NCBI GenBank assembly: GCA_951804985.1 | Contig: OX638131.1 | Coordinates: 106,164,464-106,228,463, forward strand | Source of the DNA: Dryomyza anilis | Taxonomy: Eukaryota; Arthropoda; Insecta; Diptera; Dryomyzidae | Direction: 5' to 3' | Length of the DNA: 64,000 bases | Part shown: positions 36,630 to 49,890 of the stretch, piece after piece | Layout of the letters: every line of letters starts with the position of its first letter | Numbering within the stretch: the first letter of the stretch is position 1 | Notes under the pieces: generated by a model | The model's input: only the letters and a program-made list of their open reading frames with translations | What the model was told of the DNA's origin: nothing | Database searches by the model: none | Translations under genes and position numbers: made by a program

Positions 36630-37265
36630 GGCTAAAATTTATTTTTATTCTTATCTACATAAATCGTTCAATAAACCAACAAATAAAAATCAATGTCCTT
36701 TCAACATGCCTCATCGTGCCACATATGTTGCTGGCTAATTTGGCCTGTTTTTCCTCACTTTGATGTTCTGACCAGCCGCATGCCTTGTGTCTACATTAGA
36801 AACATCCAATGAGTAGAGCAAAAGGAAAAATACACCATCATATGACCAACATAGTGACAAGTTTTGAATTCGTTTCATGCGGTTGATTGAACATGTTCCA
36901 CGTACTATGTATTACGAAAAACACTTGGAGAATATCAAAATATTCTCAATAATAAAATTGAATTTTCAGTATTCCCGATATATATTATTCGGCATGTTAC
37001 TGGGAGTATATCGGCAGATTTCAAGAACATCGACCGATCGAAAACAACAGCCTACCAGACAGTCTATTAGCAGGTTTTACGCAGATATTTGACATATGTA
37101 ATCGTTTTTTAGTGACACGGCAGATTTGTGGAATGTTTTTCGAATTCTAATTAAATTCGAAAAACCAATTTTTGGGCAGAATATGATAAGAAACCCTAGA
37201 CCAAATTTCAGCTATTTTCAGAAATTCTTCCGACATTTTTTAGGCAAAAACACAGATCATTTTTT
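36630..37265. other. Non-coding DNA, nothing recognised
   Basis: Frame 36877-37092 has no known domain. It directly abuts satellite array III. Confidence 0.5.
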
Positions 37266-39565
37266 TTACAAAAATTAATTTTTCACTAAAATTTCAATTT
37301 TTCACTAAAAATACAATTTTTCACTAAAAATTCAATTTTTTACTAAAAATTCAATTTTTCACTAAAAAATTCAATTTTTCAGACAAATTCAATTTTTCAG
37401 ACAAATTCAATTTTTCACTATAAATTCAATTTTTCACTAAAAATTCAATTTTTCACTAAAAATTCAATTTTTCACTAAAAATTCATTTTTCACTAAAAAT
37501 TCAATTTTTCACTAAAAATTCAATTTTTCACTAAAAATTCAATTTTTCACTAAAAATTCAATTTTTCACTAAAAACTCAATTTTTCACTAAAAATTCAAT
37601 TTTTCACTAAAAATTCAATTTTTCACTAAAAATTCAATTTTTCACTAAAAATTCAATTTTTCACTAAAAATTCAATTTTTCACTAAAAATTCAATTTTTC
37701 ACTAAAAATTAAATTTTTCACTAAAAATTAAATTTTTCAGAAAAATTCAATTTTTCACTATAAATTCAATTTTTCACTAAAAATTCAATTTTTCACTAAA
37801 AATTCAATTTTTCACTAAAAATTCAATTTTTCACTAAAAATTCAATTTTTCACTAAAAATTCAATTTTTCACTAAAAATTCAATTTTTCACTAAAAATTC
37901 AATTTTTCACTAAAAATTCAATTTTTCACTAAAAATTCAATTTTTCACTAAAAATTCAATTTTTCACTAAAAATTCAATTTTTCACTAAAAATTCAATTT
38001 TTCACTAAAAATTCAATTTTTCACTAAAAATTCAATTTTTCACTAAAAATTCAATGTTTCACTAAAAATTCAATTTTCACTAAAAATTCAATTTTTCACT
38101 AAAAATTAAATTTTTCACTAAAAATTCAATTTTTCACTAAAAATTCAATTTTTCACTAAAAATTCAATTTTTCACTAAAAATTCAATTTTCACTAAAAAT
38201 TCAATTTTTCACTAAAAATTCAATTTTTCACTAAAAATTAAATTTTTCACTAAAAATTCAATTTTTCACTAAAAATTCAATTTTTCACTAAAAATTCAAT
38301 TTTTCACTAAAAATTCAATTTTTCACTAAAAATTCAATTTTTCACTAAAAATTCAATTTTTCACTAAAAATTCAATTTTTCACTAAAAATTCAATTTTTC
38401 ACTAAAAATTCAATTTTTCACTAAAAATTCAATTTTTCACTAAAAATTCAATTTTTCACTAAAAATTCAATTTTTCACTAAAAATTCAATTTTTCACAAA
38501 AAAATCAAATTTTCAATACAAATTCAATTTTTCACTAAAAATTCGATTTTTCACTAGAAATTCAATTTTTCACTAAAAATTCGATTTTTCACTAAAAATT
38601 CAATTTTTCACTAAAAATTCGATTTTTCACTAAAAATTCAAATTTCACTAAAAAAAAAAAATTTACACAAAAAACTAAAAAAATTTAATTTTTCACTAAA
38701 TATTAAATTTTTCACTAAAATTCAATATTTCACTGAAAGTTCAATTTTTCACTAAAAAATTCAATTATTCACTAAAAATTCAATTATTCACTAAAAATTA
38801 AATTTTTCACTAAATTTTCACTAAAAATTCAATTTTTGACTACAAATTCAGTTTTTCACTAAAAATTCAATTTTTCACTAAAAATTCAATTTTTCACTAA
38901 AAATTCAATTTTTCACTAAAAATTCAATTTTTCACTAAAAATTCAATTTTTCACTAAAAATTCAATTTTTCACTAAAAATTCAATTTTTCACTAAAAATT
39001 CAATTTTTCACTAAAAATTCAATTTTTCACTAAAAATTCAATTTTTCACTAAAAATTCAATTTTTCACTAAAAATTCAATTTTTCACTAAAAATTCAATT
39101 TTTCACTAAAAATTCAATTTTTCACTAAAAATTCAATTTTTCACTAAAAATTCAATTTTTCACTAAAAATTCAATTTTTCACTAAAAATTCAATTTTTCA
39201 CTAAAAAATTCAATTTTGACTACAAATTCAATTTTTCACTAAAAATTCAATTTTTCACAAAAAAAAATCAATTTTTCACTAAAAATTCGATTCTTCACTA
39301 GAAAATCAAATTTTCACTAAAAATTCAATTTTCACTAAAAAATTTAATTTTGACTACAAATTCAATTTTTCACTAAAAATTAAATTTTTAACTAAAATTA
39401 AATGTTTCACTAAAAATTTAAATTTTCACTAAAAATTCAATTATTCACTAAAAATTCAATTATTCACTATAAATTAAATTATTAACTAAAATTTCAATTT
39501 TTAACTTAAAATTTAGTTTTTCACAAAAAATTAAATATTCAATTCAATTTAAAATTTTGATTTTT
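37266..39565 (+). repeat. 19-bp satellite, array III
   Basis: About 120 monomers of TTCAATTTTTCACTAAAAA, very homogeneous from about 37440 to 38490 and from about 38840 to 39200. More diverged stretches lie near 38490-38840 and after 39200. Variants with TTCGATTTTTC cluster at 38540-38630. It faces array IV, which has the opposite orientation, across a 1.2-kb spacer. Confidence 0.98.
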
Positions 39566-40798
39566 CTCCGTGTAGCTGCTCCATCATTAAAAGCCATTGT
39601 ACCAAATGCTCTGCAGCTGACCACCATATATGCAACTGACCAAATATGGTGGGCAGGGGGTCATTATCGTGTTGCAGTGTATTACGTCTGTAACCGGTCT
39701 TGAAAAATTAGTCATTCCCACAAAAAGCTTTTGTTTGTTGTTGGGTTCTTTTATTCGCAGACTCATTTGTTGATTGTACAATGTAGCCACTTCTGGTTTT
39801 GTTGATTGATTGTATTTTATTTTTTATATATTTCCATAGCTTTGTCTCTGTAATTATTTTTACATTTTAGACAATGTGTTGAATGACCATGGCAGTTATA
39901 AACAAACAATTTATTTTTGCCATATTTTTGCATAATGCTTTGTTGCAGCTTTTTGCAAATAAAACTAGTGGTAACGCAATTAACTGAACAGTCAGTCACT
40001 GAACTAGTTTTTTTTTTAATTCAACCATATTTTTATAATAAAGGTGTTTGTAAATAATATAACTATGTAAATAATATAAGTTTGAGCCATTGAGATGATT
40101 TTCTACTTTTTCAATGCTAGTTTAAACTAAGTTTAAACTTTTCCACATTCCATAATCAAAACGGCTAAATGTCGAAAAATTTTACAGACAGAAAGACAAT
40201 TTGAAATCTTTTTATATTATATTTTATATATTTTCAATATACTAAATATTGATGAAATAACATGTAGTTTAAACTAAGTTTAATTTAAATATTTTTTTGT
40301 CAAACTCAAGTTTATAAAATAAAATTTTGTAAAATTATACAAAATAATAGTAACCTAAAAAAAATTCTACAAAATACTATAAAATACTTTTTTTTTTACT
40401 ACAAATATCAATCAAAATAAAATATTCTTTAAACAAATAAAACTTTCTAATTTTTGTTAAGTATCTTCTACGTCTCAGTTTCTGTTTTATGAACAGTATT
40501 TGGCGTCATTAATTAACGAATTTTGGTTTTTGTGCTAACAATTTGACCAAAAAACAAAAAACTGAAACTCAGAAATCACAACAGCAAAGGCAGTAATTAA
40601 GCAAAATTGTGAAGGTCGTTTGCGCTTTGACATTTAAATGTATTTTGTTCACAAAAAACAAAAACATCCAACCACCAAACTGGCAGCAAATAACACATGA
40701 AATTTACCTGTTTCTGACTAATACGACATGAATTTGTTTTTTTTTTACTTTTTATAGAGACACAACAGCGGAAATTAATTTTAAAACTATAACAACAA
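39566..40798. other. Spacer between inverted satellite arrays
   Basis: 1.2 kb of non-satellite DNA. The first 450 bp are less AT-rich and unique-looking. Minus-strand frames of 67 and 60 codons (39587-39790 and 39817-39999) are unrecognised; the second is Cys/His-containing but fits no zinc-finger pattern I know. At about 40105-40290 there is a reverse-complement fragment of the 437-bp repeat found at 47.6-48.9 kb. Confidence 0.6.
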
Positions 40799-43030
40799 TT
40801 GAATTTTTAGTAGTAAACTGATTTTTTTTAGTGAAAAATTGAATTTTTGTTGAAATTGAAATTTTAAAAATTGAATTTTTAGTGAAAAATTAAATTTTTA
40901 GTGAAAAATTGAATTTTTAGTGAAAAATTGAATATTTTAGTGAATAATTGAATTTTAAGTGAAAAATTGATTTTAAGTGAAATTGAAATGTGAAAAAAAA
41001 ATTATATTGAAAAATTAAACATTTTTTTTTTAAATTTACTTTTAAAAAATTGAATTGGAAAAATTGGAAGTGAAGTGAAAAATTGATTTTTTAGTGAAAA
41101 ATTTAATTTTTAGTGAAAAACAGATTTTTTTTTGAAAATTGATTTTTTTTAGTGAAAAATTGAATTTATAGTGAAAAATTGAAATTTTAATGAAATATAA
41201 TTTTTAATGAAAAAAATTTAATTTTTAATGAAAAAATTTAATTTTTAATGAAAAAATGATTTTAATAAAAAAAAAATGTATTTTTAAAGAAAAATTGAAA
41301 TTTAAGTGAAAAAATATATTTTAGAAAAAAATTGAATTTTAAGTGAAAAATTCAATTATAAGTGAAAATTTTAATTTTTAGTTAAAAATTGAATTTTTAA
41401 TGAAAAAGAGAATTTTTATTAAAAAATTGTTTTTTTAGTGAAAAATTGAATTTTTAGTGAAAAATTGAATTTGTAGTGTTAAATTGAATTTTTAGTGAAA
41501 AATTGAATTTTTAGTGAAAAATTGAATTTTTAGTGAAAAATTGAATTTTTAGTGAAAAATTGAATTTTTAGTGAAAAATTGAATTTTTAGTGAAAAATTG
41601 AATTTTTAGTGAAAAATTGAATTTTTAGTGAAAAATTGAATTTTTAGTGAAAAATTGAATTTTTAGTGAAAAATTGATTTTTTAGTGAAAAATTGAGTTT
41701 TTAGTGAAAAATTGAGTTTTTAGTGAAAAATTGAGTTTATAGTGAAAAATTGAATTTTTGGTGAAAAATTGAATTTTTGAATTTTGAATTTTTAGTGAAA
41801 AATTGAATATTTTAGTGAATAATTGAATTTTAAGTGAAAAATTGATTTTAAGTGAAATTGAAATGTGAAAAAAAAATTATATTGAAAATTTAAACATTTT
41901 TTTTTTAAATTTACTTTTAAAAAATTGAATTGGAAAAATTGGAAGTGAAGTGAAAAATTGATTTTTTAGTGAAAAATTTAATTTTTAGTGAAAAACAGAT
42001 TTTTTTTTGAAAATTGATTTTTTTTAGTGAAAAATTGAATTTATAGTGAAAAATTGAAATTTTAATGAAATATAATTTTTAATGAAAAAAATTTAATTTT
42101 TAATGAAAAAATTTAATTTTTAATGAAAAAATGATTTTAATAAAAAAAAAATGTATTTTTAAAGAAAAATTGAAATTTAAGTGAAAAAATATATTTTAGA
42201 AAAAAATTGAATTTTAAGTGAAAAATTCAATTATAAGTGAAAATTTTAATTTTTAGTTAAAAATTGAATTTTTAATGAAAAAGAGAATTTTTATTAAAAA
42301 ATTGTTTTTTTAGTGAAAAATTGAATTTTTAGTGAAAAATTGAATTTGTAGTGTTAAATTGAATTTTTAGTGAAAAATTGAATTTTTAGTGAAAAATTGA
42401 ATTTTTAGTGAAAAATTGAATTTTTAGTGAAAAATTGAATTTTTAGTGAAAAATTGAATTTTTAGTGAAAAATTGAATTTTTAGTGAAAAATTGAATTTT
42501 TAGTGAAAAATTGAATTTTTAGTGAAAAATTGAATTTTTAGTGAAAAATTGATTTTTTAGTGAAAAATTGAGTTTTTAGTGAAAAATTGAGTTTTTAGTG
42601 AAAAATTGAGTTTATAGTGAAAAATTGAATTTTTGGTGAAAAATTGAATTTTTAGTGAAAAATTTAATTTTTAGTGAAAAATTGAATTTTTAGTGAAAAA
42701 TTGAATTTTTAGTAAAAAATTGAATTTTTACTGAAAAATTGAATTTTTAGTGAAAAATTGAATTTTTAGTGAAAAATTGAATTTTTAGTGAAAAATTGAA
42801 TTTTTAGTGAAAAATTGAATTTTTTGTGAAAAATTGAATTTTTAGTGAAAAATTGAATTTTTAGTGAAGAATTGAATTTTAAGTGAAAAATTGAATTTTT
42901 AGTGAAGAATTGAATTTTAAGTGAAAAATTTAATTTTTAGTGATAAATTGAATTTATATTGAAAAATAGAATTTTTAATAAAAAATGGAATTCTTAATGA
43001 AAATTTAAATTTTAGGTGAAGAATTTCCAA
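40799..43030 (-). repeat. 19-bp satellite, array IV (inverted)
   Basis: About 115 monomers reading TTTTTAGTGAAAAATTGAA, the exact complement of arrays I-III. It contains diverged stretches, a higher-order 875-bp tandem duplication (separate entry) and a homogeneous right third. A TGAGTTTTTAGTG subtype cluster occurs twice, once in each duplicate. Confidence 0.98.
40912..42660. repeat. 875-bp tandem duplication inside array IV
   Basis: Unique landmarks recur exactly 875 bp apart: GAATATTTTAGTGAATAATT (40930 and 41805), TTGTAGTGTTAAATTG (41471 and 42346) and TTGAGTTTATAGTG (41731 and 42606). Between them, irregular monomers match base for base; I noticed one substitution (near 41012 against 41887). 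This is a very recent unequal exchange or an assembly artefact. Confidence 0.95.
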
Positions 43031-44976
43031 AATTTCAAATTATTACTTAGTTAAAAAATTATGTTTTAATTAAAATATTAATTTTATGTAAAAATAGAAA
43101 TTCACTTAAACATTTAATTAGTTAAAAACTTAAAGTTTAAACCCATGCAACCACGGCTAAACAATTTGAAGTAACTGTTGTGGTATATGTGTAAGTTACC
43201 TTCACCAGTGTTCCATAGTTTTGTTCCAAAGCGGTGGCTAAGAACATGTGTGACACATAAGCAATAATATGTCATAATGCAGTGATATATAAGTTATAAA
43301 TTTCAATAATGCAACATATACAATAATGGGCGCAGGTTGTTATGTTGCTATTAGGTAGCAAAATAGTGTCAAATGAATAAATGTATTATGTTCCGTAAAT
43401 GTTGCAAGTAAAAAATGAGGGACCTTATTTTAACATGTTTATACATAATATAAAGATTTAACAGATTTGTTTAAGGTCGATAAAAATTAAAATATATATT
43501 AAATAATTAACTTTAAAAATACATAAATGTATATTATTAAACACAAAATTTTTAGTATATCCAATATATTTATTTATAAATGTTTATTGAGAGTTGGAAA
43601 AGTTGGGAGTATAATTTCAGAAATAACCAAAATCACTGTGTTATTAAATATAACCTGAGAAATTCGAGTTGTATTTTGTTCCAAACTTCTGTTCGTAACG
43701 ACTTATATTATTATGACATACAAAATTTTTGACACGACAAACATATACGTTAATGTCATTGTCAATGATCATTATTATTTTAGTCCTAACAAAACAAGTT
43801 CGTTAGTTGAAATTACTGTTTAAGTTCCAAATTGGTCAACCGATACTTTAATGGATCCAAATTTGTGGGGCAATTGTATATTTCGCATAGTGTATAACAA
43901 ACACTTTAGTGGCAATAGTTTTGTTACCATTTAAGTTGTCATAAAGTTGGGAAAATTTAACTTTTAGTTAAATTTTTAGTTATAAGTTAGAAAACGATTT
44001 TTTTATTGGAAATTGATTTTTAGTCATTGTTTAATTTTTTATTAAAACTGTTAATTTTTGATTCTAAATTGTAATTAATATATAGAAAATGTATTTTTCG
44101 GCAAATTTTGCTGTTGCCAACTGGATGATCAGCATGACTTACACTAGACATCAAATCTTATCAACAGTAGCAGCTGAGATGTTACAGCCACATTTTGAAG
44201 AATCTGGAACTGTTAAATTAAATAAATGTTGAAAGACAAACAGACAAACAGGGAGAGATAAGCGACAAGTGCAACTGGTACTGGTACTGGTCGGTCGGAC
44301 ATGCTCAAGGCAAAACATTTCCATATTAAATAATAAAACATTTGATTAAACGAAAACAAGTAGCAAAAAAAAACAAAAAAAATGTTTATTAAAAACAACT
44401 GATAACAGACATAAAGAAATCCATCTAGCCAGGCAGCCAGCCAACCAACCAAAAGAAAGCTACGAGTAAAATGAAAACTTGGATGTTTTATTTTGTAAAC
44501 AAGTATTTAATTAGAGCAGACACTCACAGGCAGTTGGACACAGACACACACGTACAGGCAGACCTACGCAGTAATATGAATTAAAACCTTATCTTCCAGA
44601 TGCTGCGGTAAACAATGTGACATCCCATGCGGAATGTCATGGTCATAAAAGAGTTATAAAGTTTAAAAAAAATCGATTTATACATTTTTTTTTATGCTTT
44701 TAACACTATGGTATTAAAATCCAAGTCATGGTACAAATAGAGAACTTCTTCAATCTAGATTCAACAGTATTAAGGCCATTCTAAAATACTAAATATTCAC
44801 TAATCATAATATTCGCGAATCATTAAATAAACTTTCAATAGAAATTTAAATAATTGACAACAAAACTCTAATTGAATTCGTTTCTTAGAAATTGAAATAA
44901 ATTAAATTTGAATAGACAAATTCGATGACTGGAATTCGACCAAATTAATGTTTCCATCTGCAAATCGATCTTTTTG
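43031..44976. other. Non-coding DNA, nothing recognised
   Basis: AT-rich with short unique stretches. The minus-strand frame 44213-44452 is hydrophobic and unrecognised. A small run of GGTACT lies near 44275. Confidence 0.5.
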
Positions 44977-45526
44977 TACACCCAGAAAAAAAAAATCCCC
45001 CAAATTCCATTAAAATTGGTCAATAGGACAGTTATTGATTTAATATAATAATAATAATAGTTTGGAGCTACAGTCCTGTATAGAACTTCGGCCGAGCTCT
45101 CTCACCATTTTGAGCTGTGCGTGTTATATTTGTACTCAAAGTGGTGGGACCTACAGTTTATTGCCGAATCCGAACGGCGGGTGAGAGCTTTTTCATAGGC
45201 AATGGTTTTACTCTCGTAGGTTTGCCATTTACTGACGAGAGGTAGCGCGGTATAGAAAAATGTTTCTATGAAAAGATGTTGTTAGCCCCAGTCCAGACTT
45301 GAACCGGGGACCTTTCGGCTCGCAGTCCAACGCACTAACCACTGAGCTACCGCGGCTACAACTTGATTTAATAGTATACAAAAAATAAATCTTATCATAT
45401 AAACACAAGTGCAATGTCATGTTATTTTCTATTATTTAATGGTATTATCCGATTAAAATAATAATTTATCCCATTGACTATTTTTAATAGTAAAAAACTA
45501 TTATTTATATAGTATTTTTTCTAGGT
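44977..45526 (+). mobile_element. CACCCAGAAAA MITE, copy B, interrupted by a SINE
   Basis: Left end TACACCCAGAAAAAAAAA and right end TTTTTTCTAGG. Body sequence matches 3251-3464 on both sides of the inserted SINE. Without the SINE and its duplicated target it is about 220 bp. Confidence 0.85.
45046..45362 (-). mobile_element. tRNA-headed SINE, copy 2
   Basis: Full-length copy with intact A-box and B-box sequences on the minus strand and a (TTA)n tail. An 11-bp target duplication TTGATTTAATA lies at 45035-45045 and 45363-45373. The homologous MITE at 3251-3464 has this 11-mer once, which proves an insertion event and defines both SINE ends. The minus-strand frame 45229-45420 is read through the SINE. 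Confidence 0.96.
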
Positions 45527-45904
45527 TTATTACTATACCAAAGAACTCGAAGATTCTAAACTAGTTCTTCAATATTTCTCAGTTTTTTAATACTGCTTAA
45601 AGATTTTGAGTTATTAAGTAAAACAAATATATTGGTATTCTTGTGTTTGTCTGCATATTTTGTACCGTAAACATTTATAGATTTGAGATTTCTTTCTGAT
45701 TCCTTCTACATACCATTGAGAATTATTTAGCTAATAATTTTTAATTAAATCCAATGAAATTCGAGTGGATCTTGACAAATTTATGACCTGTCAAACACAA
45801 AAAATATCAATTTCAATGTGTTCTTAATATTTATTGCAAGTATTTGAATAAGAATAATAAAATTAATTAAAATAATATTACTCTTAAATTACACTACGCA
45901 ACAA

Positions 45905-46512
45905 ATATCGACCAATAACTTTTGAACGGAGCTTATAACAATATTTGTATATATACATACACATATATTCGTGTATATCCCGCGTTCTAAATAACTCATA
46001 TGATCAAGTGTTATATCGAATGTAAGGTAATTGAATATCTAATAATCACTTCTCAAAACATTTTTAAATTGGTTCACTATTTTAAGAGAACTCGTCAGAA
46101 GAACTTGAAAAAAAGTATTTCAGAAAACAAAAATTTAAATGAGAAATGCATTTAAAAAACTTGACAAAATCGAGATAGTGTCATCGTCATTGAAACCTCA
46201 ATTTCTTTGAAAGAGTGTGGACTAATTTTGAAATATTACACACTGTGTATCATTCTACTATCTAGATTTTTCCATTTTTTAAATGCATTTTTGATTTAAA
46301 TTTTTGTTGAAAAAAATACTTTTTTCAAATTGTCCAGACGAGTTCTCTTAAACTAAGGAACCAATTTCAAAATATTGTGAGAAATGTTTATAGGATGTTT
46401 AATTATCTTTTATTTGGTATAACACTTGATCAAATCAGTTATTAAATATTTGCAAATATATGTGATCACCTTTTTAAAATCTCGGTTCAAAAGTTATTGG
46501 CCGATATCTCGT
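45905..46512. mobile_element. Foldback element with ~250-bp arms
   Basis: The left arm (about 45905-46160) is matched in reverse by about 46258-46512. Key pairs are CCAATAACTTTTGAAC with GTTCAAAAGTTATTGG, GATCAAGTGTTATA with its complement, AAGAGAACTCGTC with GACGAGTTCTCTT, and AAATGCATTTAAAAAA with its complement. Arm identity is clearly below that of the 14.3-kb palindrome, so it is older. The frame at 46426-46629 covers the right arm and is not a gene. Confidence 0.8.
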
Positions 46513-47564
46513 AAACCTATCTATAGAAAAGTTTTTAATTCATATACTCGTATTCTGCGGCTCATTTTTAATAATACAAAAAAAAACAGTGGCATTTTCT
46601 GTAACATTTTTTCTCATTTTGTTATGTAGTGTTATGAGACGGTTTTTTACAAGTTTTCTAAGTTTAATTAGTCATTGTATAATACAAAATATTAATAATA
46701 TAGTGAGAATCCATTATATAAAGATTTCAAAGAGACAAACGCGGAGATTGTTTGAAAAGTTCTGTTTTCATATTTAGAAATTCAATCAGAATTCGAACCC
46801 ATTGACACCCTAATCATCCAAAAATATGGAGTAGATGAGCCATTGTAAAAAGACTTTGAATAATGATAATATTAGTATACAAATATAAAATAATTTATCA
46901 AATTGAATTTATGTCATTTAGCTGAAATATACCTATTGGGTATGCTATACATTTAACAATTCCATGTGTAGTTTTTACATGATACACAATAATTTATTAT
47001 ACTCAGAAAAATGCAACTTCATGAAAAATCCAAACATGTACAAACTGCAAAGTGGCATAATACAAGAAATGCAATTTATGAAGAATTCAATGAACAATAA
47101 ATTCAAGTGGCAACTGTTGAATGCTATTTATTACCTTGAACTTTGTATAAAGTGCAAATAAAATAATGTCTACTGGGTTACTGACAAAAATAAATTAAAT
47201 ATAAATTCTGCAAAATATGCTAATTTCAGCAATAGTAAAAATACTGAAAAATTAGCATTACCAATTCAAATTTTAATGAATGTTTGTAAAAGAGATTTCT
47301 TTTAAGAAAACAAATATGTACGGGAATTTTTCAATTATTAATTAGTAATTTATAAGTTAACAGAATAAGAAAACAGTAAAATTCGTTGAAGGAGGTAAAG
47401 CTTACCACATAAGTTGCTTTACGGAAAAATTAGTAATTTTAAATACTCATTTTCGATTATGGAAATTGTAGAAATAAGGAAACTTTTATAATATTTCAAA
47501 TGAAATTTTAGATTTTTTTTTTTTGTACTTTTTACCATATTTAATCCATGAACTGTAAAAATAT
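46513..47564. other. AT-rich DNA, nothing recognised
   Basis: Short frames at 46589-46777 and 46964-47161 are unrecognised. Confidence 0.5.
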
Positions 47565-48905
47565 GTTCTCGAAAGAAACGTTTTTTGCTAGTTCAACTTC
47601 CAAGTTACAGTTTTTCAGTCACATTTTCAACTTAAACTTAGTTTAAACTTCATTTCGTATTGGCTGACTATAGCCTATACGAAACATTTATAATATCTTT
47701 CTGTCTGTACTCTTTGTCGACATTTGACCGTTTTGATTAGGGACCATACACGATTTTAAAATGTGGAAAGCTAAAACTAAGTTTAAACTTACACTTAAAC
47801 TTTAGTTTAAACTTCGTTGCTATATAATAAATATGATAAAAAGACTATTATAATGGATAGAAAAAAATACTCATATCAACCTTTTTAAAAACACATTATA
47901 ACTCTCAAAAATGTAATGACGTCAAAAATTTACAAAATGTACTAAACTTTGAAACATTCTAATAATAAGTAACATCTTCATGCATTTGTTTATTTTCTTT
48001 TTTTTCAAAAGGACAATTTATATTCCCCGAAACAAACGTAAGTTCCAGTTTTTCAATCACATTTTCAAATTAAACTTAGTTTAAACTAGATTTCGTATCG
48101 GCTATGGTCAACATGTGTCAAATATTTATAATATCTTTCTGTCTGTACTCTTTTTCGACATTCGACCGTTTTTATTAGGAACTATTCACGATTTTAAAAT
48201 GTTGAAAAGCTAAAACTAAGTTTAAACTTGCACTGAAACTTAAGTTTAAACTTGGATGATTTAAATTATATAATAAAAAGACTAGTATAATGTCTAGAAA
48301 AAAATACTTATATCAACCTTTTTAAAAACAAACTTTCAAAAATGTGCTAAACTTTGAAACATTATCTATGAGATAATAGTTAGTAACAGCTTCATGCATT
48401 TGTTTTTTTCTTTTTTTTTTTTCAAAACGACAATTTGTATTCTCGAAACAAACGTATTTTGCTTGTTTAACTAGTTAATTCCAGTTTTTCAGTCACATTT
48501 TCAAATTAAACTTAGTTTAAACTAGATTTCGTATAGGCTATAGTCAACATATGTCAAACATTTATAATATCTTTCTGTCAGTACTATTTTACGACATTCG
48601 ACCATTTTGACTAGGAACTATACAAAATTTTAAAATGTAGAAAATCAAAAACTAAGTTTAAACTTGCACTGAAACATGGCTGATATAAATTATATAACAG
48701 AAAGACTATTATAATGTCTAGAAAAAAAATGCTTATATCAACCTTTTTAAAAACACATTATAACTCTCAAAAAGTTATGACGTCAAAACTTTACGAAATG
48801 TGCTAAACTTTGAAACATTCTCAATGAGATAATAGTTAGTAAGTAACAGCTTCATGCATTTGTTTATTTTCTACTTTTTTAAAACGACAATTTCTTTTTG
48901 AAACG
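47565..48905 (+). repeat. ~437-bp tandem repeat, three units
   Basis: TTTTTCAGTCACATTTTCAA occurs near 47611, 48049 and 48485 (spacings 438 and 436). Each unit holds the palindrome-like AAACTTAGTTTAAACT, TATAATATCTTTCTGTC, CGACATTCGACCGTTTT, AAAACTAAGTTTAAACTTG and CTTCATGCATTTGTTT in the same order. A partial inverted copy lies at about 40105-40290, so the unit is dispersed as well as tandem, probably a transposable element amplified locally. Confidence 0.85.
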
Positions 48906-49890
48906 AGTTGTTAATGTCAACACGTCAACGCGTTACGTTACAGTTAAACTTTCTGAAGTAAGTTTTTGTAGATAAAGCATTTCCTGTTGAAAATATGCGC
49001 ACGCTAATTAGGTAAAAAATGCAAAAAAAAATAACAGAATAAACAAAAAAAATAGTTGTTGTTAAAATTTTATATATTTTAATAACAACAAATTTAAATA
49101 GTAATTTAATTAATTATTTAATTAATAATATTTGACTATTATAAAAGTAACTTTACACATTATATAGATTAAAAAACTACATTTTAAATGTAAAAAACAA
49201 CGCAAAAAGTACATCGAAAAAAACTAAATTTTAATCATTAAAAAATATTTTTTTTTTCGTTTCTACTAAAACAATACATGTCATGTAAGTAAACACGCAA
49301 ACATGCAATCTGTTGGATGTACGTTGGGCATCTCATTTAACCACATCATCCAGTCAGACATCTGAACAAAAGTATCTCCAAATAATAATAGTAAAAATTT
49401 AATTTTATCAGCACACATTTGTTTTGTTTACCCATATTGTCTTGTGTTGTAAAACTTTTTAGTAGATAGAGGCAGCCATGTATCTGCATAAACACATAGA
49501 GATACTTAATTATCTATGAGATAAGAATAGACAGTTAGTATTCAATATTTTCTCAGTATTTCCCCTATGTGTTATATTTTGTCTCTTCTTGGTTTCTGCG
49601 TACTTGGCCAATATTTGTCTGACAAAATTCGAACATATTTGTAAATACAAGAATACTTAGTTGTGTCAATATAAAAGATACGTTTTATTGAGATACAAGA
49701 AACGTATGCGCAAAATACGTATAGCCCTGGTAAAAATTTGTACAGGAACATGATAGAAAATTGAAATTGATAATAAACGCCGAATAAAAAAATTCAAAAG
49801 AAGAATTTGTCCTATATAGCAAACGGTTTTCGCTAAGTTTATGTATTGTCTATTTTGTTATTATTTTAGTTAAATACCCTAGTACCCTAA
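48906..49890. other. Non-coding DNA, nothing recognised
   Basis: Less AT-rich near 49310-49600 but without a supportable gene. A CCCTGGTAAAAATTTG motif at about 49724 resembles the end of the CCCTA MITE family, but I could not find its partner. Confidence 0.45.

Noticed and set aside
39817..39999. Cys/His-rich small protein as a zinc finger
   Set aside because: Spacing of Cys and His does not fit C2H2, CCHC or other patterns I know, and no start or splice context supports it.
45229..45420. Minus-strand frame reading SRGSSVVSALDCEPKG
   Set aside because: It is the translated head of the SINE; the same peptide-like string would arise from any copy.
49724..49885. Another CCCTA-family MITE between the CCCTGGTAAAAATTTG motif and the CCCTAGTACCC motif
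   Set aside because: The second motif is in direct and not inverted orientation, so a TIR pair is not shown.
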